DNA of 64,000 nt, taken from NCBI GenBank assembly GCA_026873275.1, contig JANTUC010000009.1, positions 1,240,001 through 1,304,000 on the forward strand. Direction: 5' to 3'. How positions within the stretch are numbered: position 1 is the first letter of the stretch; every line of letters begins with the position of its first letter. Below the pieces are notes generated by a model that was not told where the DNA came from, ran no database searches, and was given only the letters and a program-made list of their open reading frames with translations. Below are positions 56,241 to 64,000 of this stretch, piece by piece. Origin of the DNA: Pseudopithomyces maydicus (Eukaryota; Ascomycota; Dothideomycetes; Pleosporales; Didymosphaeriaceae). The position numbers were made by a program, and so were the translations under genes.

Positions 56241-56527
56241 TGTTGATGTTGATGGGGTCGTCTTAGTTGCTTGGTTTGAATCGATAGATATGAGCTAGCA
56301 AGAAGGGAAGAAAGTAAAGGGTGGCGGAAGGGAGCTATTTATACCTTTACCAAGAACAGTAAGATTTGAGATATCAGTGCACGTGTTTGCCCTACGGTAA
56401 GAGAAAAGAGTGCGCCAGCTTAAAAGAGATCATCTCCCCACTAAAGTGTAATCTTCAAGCACGTGTACTTACTATTGGAAGCAAGATAACAATAATCATG
56501 TCTTATTTCGACTTTGTAAGGACTAAC

Positions 56528-58156
56528 TCAGTTTTGTACGTTTTCCCAATTTTCCCAAAAGAAGTTGCAGCGATCTGTGTCATCATAATAACCATCGTCC
56601 ACTGCCCCTATCTCCGTGAAGTTGACGCTCATCACTTCTTTAGATTCTGCATAGCCCGGCCAAAAAGGTTTCGTTACCCCGCTCCAGCTTTGCGCATTTG
56701 GGTTGTTGTGGATTACAAATGATACCCACCAGTCTCTCAGTACATTTGCAAGCGTGGTATTAGCTCCGGGCTCGGACGCATAGTTCAGGTCGCTCAGATA
56801 AGGACCTGTGGCTCCATGAAGCTGGGTACCGACGTTGAATATTTGTTTGTAAACTGGCACATCGCTTTTGGCAATCGAAGAAGCAACATAGTAAGTCGGA
56901 CAGTTGATTGAAAAATCTCTACACGGGTGTTAGCGATAGAAGTGCAATTGGGGCTAGTTAGCTTACCCAAACCAAGTGGCCCGCTGCCAAAAGGTGGAAT
57001 TGAACTGAAATCGAGGATACAGTAGGAAAATATCCTGAATAAACTTGTCGTTGGCAAATGGAAATTGGATCTTCAGATCTGCAGCTTCTTCCTCTATTGA
57101 GGTCAAAGACTGATTACTGAACGTGAATCCTTCGTATCCTTCCCTGCTTGTCCACGTTGGAACTTTTGCGAACCTCCCTTCGCTGAACTCCCGAGATGGA
57201 AGCCCAAGAATAATTTCTCCATCAACATATGGTCCGTAGTAGAAGTTGCCGTATCCATAAGATCCAGCCACGTACGCCGAGACGTAAGTGGCTTGTGTTG
57301 CCTCCTTTAATGTATCCTCCGGAAGTGCTTGTAAGCATGAGAGAGTTGAGCAACCTGCTGAACTCAGTAGGTTCGAATACTGAGCTATCAGTTGGTCCTC
57401 CGTTAAATATTGTTGCCACCATGGAAAATCGGCCATCACTGAGCGGAACGGGGGCTTTGCCACTCCACCTTTCCAAATTAGATGGCTGGTCACACTTCCA
57501 CCGCCTGCACTCCCGCCCAAAATGGTAATCTTCGAAGCATCTCCACCAAAAGCTTGGATGTGCTGATGGACCCACTCAATTGCAAGGCGTTGGTCTAACA
57601 AACCGACATTCGCTGCTCCACCTTCCTGCCGATATTTCGTTGAGCCGAGAAATCCATACGCACCAAGTCGATACTGTATATTGACAAAGATGAAGGAATT
57701 TTCAGAGTGGTTCATCAGTGCATATGGCGAGCTCTGTCCCGCGTATCCCATCACATATCCACCGCCTGGAATACTCAACGCGACAGGAAGCTTGCTGTTT
57801 TTAGTCACGTTTGCAGGAACGTAAATATCGAGCCTCAAACAGTCTTCTGATCCAATGGATTGTATAGGACCAGATATGGTCCATTGAGGAAAGCCTTGTA
57901 CGCAAGGTGGGCCAAATTGTGTGGCGTCGACAAGGTCATTGGTACTGTTACGTGGAAGATATGGTCGAGGCATTTGCCAGCGCAGTATGCCAACTGGGGG
58001 TTCAGCGAACCGTATTCCCCGGAATTCATTGATCTGAAGAGTGTTGTTATGAATACCCTGGTATCTGATGGCGCCCAGCTCGACAATAGGAGGGCTAGTT
58101 GCAGCTTGTGCTAACACTGTAGCAATGAGCAGAGCTACAGTTGCTAGTATCTCCAT
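56528..58156 (-). CDS. Secreted type-B carboxylesterase/lipase
   Basis: An alpha/beta hydrolase acting on ester bonds outside the cell. Exons 56967-58156 and 56528-56918 (48-bp intron) give 526 residues. A signal peptide (MEILATVALLIATVLAQA) precedes family motifs in order: FRGIRFAEPPVG, SEDCLRLDIYVP, the oxyanion loop PGGGYVMGY, the nucleophile elbow GGSAGGGS, and near the C-terminus QLHGATGPYLSDLNY, whose His is the probable catalytic one. Several N-x-S/T sites are present. Its N-terminal cysteines and length fit the family. The upstream neighbour is separated by the promoter region; AT-rich TATA-like sequence lies at about 58370-58380. The substrate is unknown. Confidence 0.93.
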
Positions 58157-59148
58157 ATTAGAAGATAATCGTTGGGCTAAGACTAGGTAAATTGAAACAA
58201 AAGATTTTGATTGGAATTGACCGCCAAATTCGCGCATTTAGCGTTAAGAAGCTACCCAGTTGTAGTTGTGGGGAACTTTGGAAGTTTTTAAGATCCCTGA
58301 GAAAGCTCCGGATGCTTTTGAAGGCGAAAGTAAAATGACGAGATTACGAAATAAACGACAAATTCTACGATTATATATATCCAATCTCCATCAGGTGCAC
58401 GGGTCTCCCGATCCCGTCGGTTCGTGGTCACGTGCCAGATCGCTCGAGCTGGAACATGATTGGTCGTTCACAAATCAACCAATCAGAAGCATGGAGTACC
58501 GGAGGATCATGCCCACTGGAAGTCATCTCGAGTTCTTTTTCCCACAAAAAAACTGGCTAGAGGTCGAGCTGCTCGAAAGTTAAACGTAGGTAGTATTGTC
58601 TAAGCTTGTAGATCATATCAACATTATACACACAAGAGCAGGGCCTTAAACAGTCTTTTCCTCAACTTCGTAAACGTTTGACCGGATCCTATCGAATCGA
58701 TTGCCACTTTAACTTATTCGATGAGTGTTCAAATTTCTGCCTTGTTGATGGGAATATATATTGTTAGAATGTATCTTAACTCACCCACCATGACTCCAAC
58801 CCAGCAGGGTGGAATTGAAATGCTTGCATCGTGGAAATGAATCTTAGGCCTCACGAAGAACGAGATCAATGTTGAGATAAACAAGGAAACCAATGGCCTA
58901 ATTCTTTTCTGTTAACTAAAACGTTTAGGTGACAGGCTATGGATTTACACTGATGCGAAAGCAATTCAAGTAATTAATACAATCTCAGCATGGAAAAATT
59001 AACAGACACACTTAATTAATTTATAAACACCCTACAGCCTTCTTAAACCAGAAATATCTGCTAGAAATAGGTCTAGTTTTGACATTTGAGGCACGTGCTC
59101 CCGGGACTATTATGTTGTATCGTGCAATGTCTGATTCCGTCTCCAGAA
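58157..59148. other. Spacer, no supported gene
   Basis: It contains the carboxylesterase promoter and an AT-rich stretch (about 58880-59045). No open frame with support and no repeat family was found. Confidence 0.5.
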
Positions 59149-59546
59149 CTACGCTTTCGAGCAGCAAGTCCAGCACTCATTTTCTTTTTTGGCATACTAT
59201 CAGTTGTGAGTACCCGAATGCATCGGCCTGAAACATTATTGATGTGGCGTACTAAAGGTGCCTGGCATTTCGGTTCTTTGTTATAGCATAGAGCTTGACA
59301 CACCTCGCGAGGAGGAGTACTCTCGGCGCAGCAAGTCCAACATTCACCTTGCTTTACAGAAAACTGTGCAGATATTAGGAAACCTTTTCTTTTAATATAG
59401 ACGTGTTTCAAGGTATGTACTTACGAAGGGGGAGCACAGATTGTCACTACTGGGTTACAAATCGCCTGGCATACACGATCTTTAGCCACAAGAGGCGTCG
59501 CAACAGAAACCGAAGTTGCCAAAAAGAGAGCAATGAGACCGCGCAT
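59149..59546 (-). CDS. Secreted cysteine-rich protein with a duplicated module; junction off by one base
   Basis: Exon 1 (59425-59546, ATG 59546) encodes a signal peptide (LIALFLATSVSVATP) and a first half-module VCQAIC-x6-C-A-P-P. Exon 2 (59253-59363) gives the second half-module ECWTCC, then repeats VCQALC-x6-C-QAPL. Exon 3 (59149-59196) repeats ECWTCC and ends CSKA-like, TAG. Introns occur at the same place in both copies, so module and intron were duplicated together. Exon 2 to 3 joins in phase. Exon 1 to 2 is out by one base, where exon 1 ends in a run of five C; a sixth C would restore CAPPF next to the repeat's CQAPL. It is therefore either a pseudogene or a sequence error. A TATA box lies at 59644-59651. 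No known family is recognised. Confidence 0.6.
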
Positions 59547-60876
59547 TATGTAAAGTCAAGCTATGATAGTACAGTAGTAGGGATAGGTGAAGATGATAGT
59601 CAATGAATGCTGTGTTGCAAGCTTATGTGTGACGAAGAGGCCGTATATATAGGCTTGCTCGTATTCACTACTCGGGAAAAAGGTACTGTGCTAGTACATT
59701 CGTTGTATATGACTTACCTGTTTAAGAGAATGACCTTCGGTATTCCTCATTAAGCGCTCATGCTTGATCCTCTTACTTGGCAGTCCCGCGTCAATAATCT
59801 CTTAACCACAGTAGCCCTCCTGACCCAAAGCTCATCCAATGAATTTGAATATGCGTTATTATTTTTGCCCTCTGGGTACATACAGAATTTTCGGATACGT
59901 GTATCGTAAGCTTGCGGCGACAAACCGTAAGCAAACGTCGAGTACAGGTGACACGAGCCTTGGCTGGTCTTGGAACAGACCCGCGTTCGTATGGACTATG
60001 GCCAATATTAGTTGCTAAAAATATCCCTTAACACAAAAGCATGTATCAGTTCCATATCGGTCTCCCTACGTAATCAAGCATGTGATGAGGTTTATTGGCT
60101 CGAAAGGCTATTTACTATGAATGCAGAGATGATTTCCAATTCAACAGCTCTCTTGTCGTAAACAGCAAATTAAATTCCACAAGAACGGTGCCTAGAAGAA
60201 TCTGGAAAATTTGTGTCCAGATAAGACCAAAGTATCCGAGACCTCGTGCCGGAGATCCACGGACATTCATCATCAATCAGGCAACATGGCTTGGCACTTT
60301 CCGTAACAAGCTCATGGGAGGCGGATTGCCCAATCCATCGTCTCAAAGCTCTATAATATATACCGAGTATCTTGAATCAAAGAGAGTGAGCTTATATGAG
60401 CAAATTGATCTCAAAAAGTAGTAATCCAAAGTTTCATAAAGATTTTAAAGTCAAGTCTGAGCCCTAGAAGAAAAATCGCTACACAAAGTCTTCAGAAGAG
60501 CATTTAAGCTATATTTATCAGATAGCAATTAGCAATGATATAGATTAAACCTAGTGTTTTATAAGTATCAAAATGATGTCTTCCTACCTAGAGCAGCCGA
60601 TTAAATCAAGTTCTATATCGTGCGTCATCATAGTGTAAATTTGCAGGCAACAATCACAACAGAATTCCATCGTTACTGAGAATGTACTACGATTGAATGA
60701 ATATGGCCTCTCAAGATCAATGTCGATCTGATCGGCTAGCATAACTTATATACGAAGTATAGAATAGGCAAACCACAACCCCATTGGTGCACCGACACAT
60801 GTGCTCAACAATACCACAGAATATAATCCACATCAATCATAACCTTCATTTGCTATCGTATCAAAGACCAGTATAC
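59547..60876. other. Spacer, no supported gene
   Basis: The left end is the promoter of the cysteine-rich protein gene. The remainder is AT-rich. One frame at 60095-60421 (108 codons) lacks start context and homology. Confidence 0.5.
59644..59651 (-). promoter_or_regulatory. TATA box of the duplicated-module secreted protein
   Basis: TATATATA lies about 98 bp upstream of the ATG at 59546 on the minus strand. It is assigned by position and motif. Confidence 0.45.
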
Positions 60877-62023
60877 TTAGCAACCAGCGTAAATGGCTAT
60901 AAAATATTAGTTACCAATTCTTTGGAAGGGGGAGAAATTTTGGGATAGGCTTACCATTGGCGAACAGAGCATAGCTGTCAGCGTTGTTAAGAGCGCTGCT
61001 AGTAGAAAGACGAGTGGCAGCGGTGTATCCATAGCCCAAGTCGTCGGTTCCACCAATCTGGCTCAAGTGGGTGCTCTCGTGCAGAGTGGTCGTAGCTTGG
61101 TCCTGTGCGTGGCAAGACTTGGTGAGAGCAGGAAGGGCACTGAAGTAGAGAGGGCAATTGACGATGTAGCTTCCCGAGGGGAGAGTGTAAGCCAAAACGT
61201 TGGAAGAGCATCCGTTGCCGTAGACATCAGTGCAGTAGGTCTTCGAGACACCGGAGGTAGAGGAGCCGCACTCAGAGATAACCTTGTTGAAGACGGACTG
61301 CAGGCGAGAGATGGTGCTGGAAGACGTGCTCTTGAAGTATTCCTGGACCTTTGCGGTGTTGGAAGAGGCAGCAGTGTAAGCAGCCTGAGCAAGAGACTTG
61401 CAGTTTGCAAGGGCGTTTACACTGGCGGTCTTCTTGCTGCCGGTGCAATCGCTTTGCACAGCAGATCGCTTGATGAAGTCGCGGCGGATCTTCTCGGCCT
61501 CAGCACCATCGATGTTGGCGGTGATAGTGTTGCTGGAGAATGCCACTGCGCCTGTGATCTCGGTCGAGTCCACAGCAGCGGTGGACAACACACCAGTGGA
61601 TGCAATGTCAAATGCACCGCCACTGCTAAGGTCGTGCAGTTCAGCCACATCGAAAGAGGCCTCCACGGTCTCGCCAGGTGCGATGACCTGGAAGGAGTCT
61701 TCGGGGATGTTGTCTGTAGTTACACGAACCTTGATGCCACCGAAGGCAATCTTGGAGCCTGTGATGGAATAAGATACCAAACAGTTGTGGAAGAATTGAT
61801 TTCACTTACTGCCTTGGAAGACTTGTACCTTCTCGGTAGCATGTTCCCCAAAAAGGGATCCAGTCTTCCAGACCTTGATGGCATCTGCTCCAGTGTTCGT
61901 GATGGAAGCCTTGACGGCCGTGTTACCGGTCAATTCAAGCTTCACATCAAGAGGAGAGGCACGCTTGCTGACAACGGAGGCATTGACCAAGGAGATCAGA
62001 GCAGCGAGTGAAAGGACCTTCAT
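60877..62023 (-). CDS. Deuterolysin (M35 neutral zinc metalloprotease)
   Basis: A secreted aspzincin metallopeptidase that cleaves basic proteins. Exons 61810-62023, 60955-61758 and 60877-60896 (introns 51 and 58 bp) give 345 residues. A signal peptide (about 1-16) and a long propeptide end at a dibasic site (FIKRSAVQSDC), after which the mature domain of about 180 residues begins. The zinc motif is HESTH followed by the distal Asp in GGTDDLGYGY, the aspzincin signature, and cysteines typical of the fold are present. The last, very short exon supplies the family's IYAGC ending with its final cysteine; without it the protein would end in a spurious intronic tail. Together with nearby secreted proteins it suggests protein-degrading or host-associated life. 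Confidence 0.95.
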
Positions 62024-64000
62024 TTTCGATGTTTGAATTTTGGATCTCTGTAAGAACGAATGATGTTGTCAGGCAAGTCGAGGAGCACCTTGATGGCCAC
62101 AATAACAGTGCAATGCTTCAGACTTTATAGCAGGACCCGATTGCATTATCTTGTCCAGGTAGTCTACGGTCGTGAAGCGTCCAAGTTGGAATATCTGCCT
62201 GACATGCAATTCGATTGGCGCCCACTATCCCGTCCACCCGCTTAGATTGTTTCCCGGACTGTCGGAAACAGTGTTATCGGAGCGACATGGTTCGAAGAGG
62301 AATGTCAAAGGGCGGTATCGCTACAACCATACCTGACAGGCCGACGTCCGTGGTGGTGTGCTTGTTGTTTCCAAGCCATGCTCTCGCCAAGTCCACAACA
62401 CTCAATATTAATCGCTTTAAATGCCCTAGGCCGTGGTTTTAGATATGCAGCAGGTGGCTTGGCAAGACTGATGCTGGAGACGAGAGCCTTTGTGATTGGT
62501 GGGTACTTCCAGGTACCGTCGCTTAACACGTTGCATGCGTGCACCTGCCCGAAGCGGCGAGCAATCAGAGGTCCTGTAATATTTCCCGAGGAGGTCTGAT
62601 CCAAGCAGTCATTGGCAAATGCTTGGTGGGCTTATCTCATGGTATACAAAGTGGTCGACCTTCTATATGAAGTAAGCGGCTAGGAATTAAGCGCATGGTT
62701 CCTCCCGGTCTGCCATGGCTCGTCTCAGTGCTTGTATTTTAACCTCCGGCCTATCTGCCATGTATAGTAGTATGGGTGAAGATCAAATCCGATAGATACC
62801 CCGCAAAATGCAAGTGTTGGTTTCTATGACCGGAACAGATCCATTTCGCGGGCGGGCCCGGGCAGTAGCGACGGAAGGACATGGATGCGGTTTCCGTCCA
62901 CGGTACTTAGTCAGGTTTGCGATCTGCGATCTCTTCACCTGGAGCAGTATAGGAGATTTTGCGAATCTCCCATCCGCAGTTTTCGCATCTTCTCCATAGC
63001 ACTACAAATCATCTACGAGCCTACTATTACCCTCTCTTACAAGCAATATATCGCATCTCAGTAGCGAGTAACAGCAATGTTGATAAGATCACGACATGGA
63101 TGATGAACTTGCGCATACAAGCGCTGACTGCAAGCTAATCAGTGAAAACCAAGCACTTGCCTATTACATGATCCATTCCATTGACCTTCTCGGCAGGTAG
63201 ATATTTTGTCGGTCCATGCTCAAGGACGTGCGTGGGGAACATAGAAGAAGTTTCGGCGAACTTCGGCGCCTAAGGCAGGATGAGCCAGGCGTGCGCTTGT
63301 GACCCGTTCAACAGGTGGCATGTTTCTCCAGAGTTCATGCGGAGAAAGACCCCAGAAACTCCTACAACAATCGGAAGCATCTCTATCTTTCAAGCACACA
63401 TTCTGTCGACATAGAAAAGCACGAACTATTGAGATTTATAATGCTACCATTTGCTTCGCCAAAATCAAGATGTGTTATAAGCCAGGATCGCGGTGCTAGC
63501 TGGTCTTGACTCCTCGTCAGAACTTGGATCTTCAGCCATGGGCTTTCACTATGGGCTACGATAACTGAAGTTAACTCAAGATTATCATCGTGATTTTTTT
63601 AATCCATTTATATTCATCGTCACCTGTCGATGGGGGGATTTTAGATGTCGAGAGGAATGTTAGCAGTGCTCTATTGCAACTTGAGTTTACTCGATTAATC
63701 AGATAACACTCAACTGCAATAGAGTGCTCTCAACTTCAATAAGGGTAAGTAAAATAATCGTTAAATTATTTAACGCAGTTGACTGTGTTGATTTTATTGT
63801 ATGTTTCACTGATAGGAGTGATAGGCAGGTTCTAGCGAATAGCTTGCCGCTTCCAGCAATTGCAATATGCTCCCTTTTAATTCGATTCTAGTCGAAGAAT
63901 TTTGCTATACGCCAATGACACAGATGTAACAGATTAACAATCGTATGCTGTGAGACTCGTTGTTTCGAGTCTAATCAGTTGAAGGACTGTTTAGCCTCCA
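62024..64000. other. Terminal spacer, no supported gene
   Basis: The left end is the deuterolysin promoter. No domain-bearing frame, RNA gene or A/B/C repeat was seen. An inverted repeat lies at about 63666-63727. Confidence 0.5.
63666..63727. repeat. Short inverted repeat
   Basis: The word GTGCTCTATTGCAACTTGAG is followed after about 20 bp by its near reverse complement (CTCAACTGCAATAGAGTGCT). It could form a hairpin. It could be a small MITE end or chance, and no gene lies next to it. Confidence 0.5.

Overview
The window is nuclear DNA of a filamentous ascomycete (Pezizomycotina), most likely a Dothideomycete. This rests on many short GT-AG introns (about 40-140 bp, mostly 46-62), intron-containing tRNA genes, a fungal-type betaine-lipid synthase, CFEM, Ecm33-like and deuterolysin proteins, and AT-rich repeat blocks whose broken genes carry stops of the kind repeat-induced point mutation (RIP) makes. 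I could not fix the genus.

Layout. 1-2.4 kb: AT-rich repeats and tRNA-Arg(CCG). 2.4-10.4 kb: a conserved block with RPT5 (26S proteasome ATPase), BTA1 (betaine lipid synthase) and a TDT-family anion transporter, all on the plus strand. 10.4-24 kb: a repeat-rich accessory island. It holds two inverted-repeat families (A, marked by the palindrome ACCTGTACAGGT, and B), one complete 640-bp family-A element, and several unrecognised or degraded genes, including two paralogues of a protein family I do not recognise. 24-39.3 kb: conserved genes again, with an Ecm33-like membrane-anchored wall protein, a 982-residue protein with two copies of a C-H-C-C module, glucosidase II beta (GTB1), a CFEM GPI-type protein and a 1216-residue disordered protein. 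39.3-43.3 kb: long, apparently gene-poor spacer. 43.3-48.2 kb: a second degraded island with an F-box pseudogene split by a family-A fragment flanked by a 14-bp direct repeat, a 128-131 bp tandem repeat and an SNF2-helicase pseudogene. 48.4-50 kb: tRNA-Leu(CAG) and a GCIP/cyclin-D1-binding-like gene with an apparent 1-bp frameshift. 50.9-62 kb: a cluster rich in secreted or inducible proteins (KEX2-type cysteine-rich peptide, Old Yellow Enzyme, carboxylesterase, a second cysteine-rich secreted protein with a duplicated module, deuterolysin). 62-64 kb: no gene recognised.

The conserved genes are independent housekeeping units (protein degradation, membrane lipid, ER quality control, cell wall). 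The most unusual material is the family-A/B repeat system with its embedded gene families, the tandem C-x3-H-x13-C-x2-C protein and the two cysteine-rich secreted proteins. All exon junctions were placed by eye from splice motifs, phase and protein continuity.
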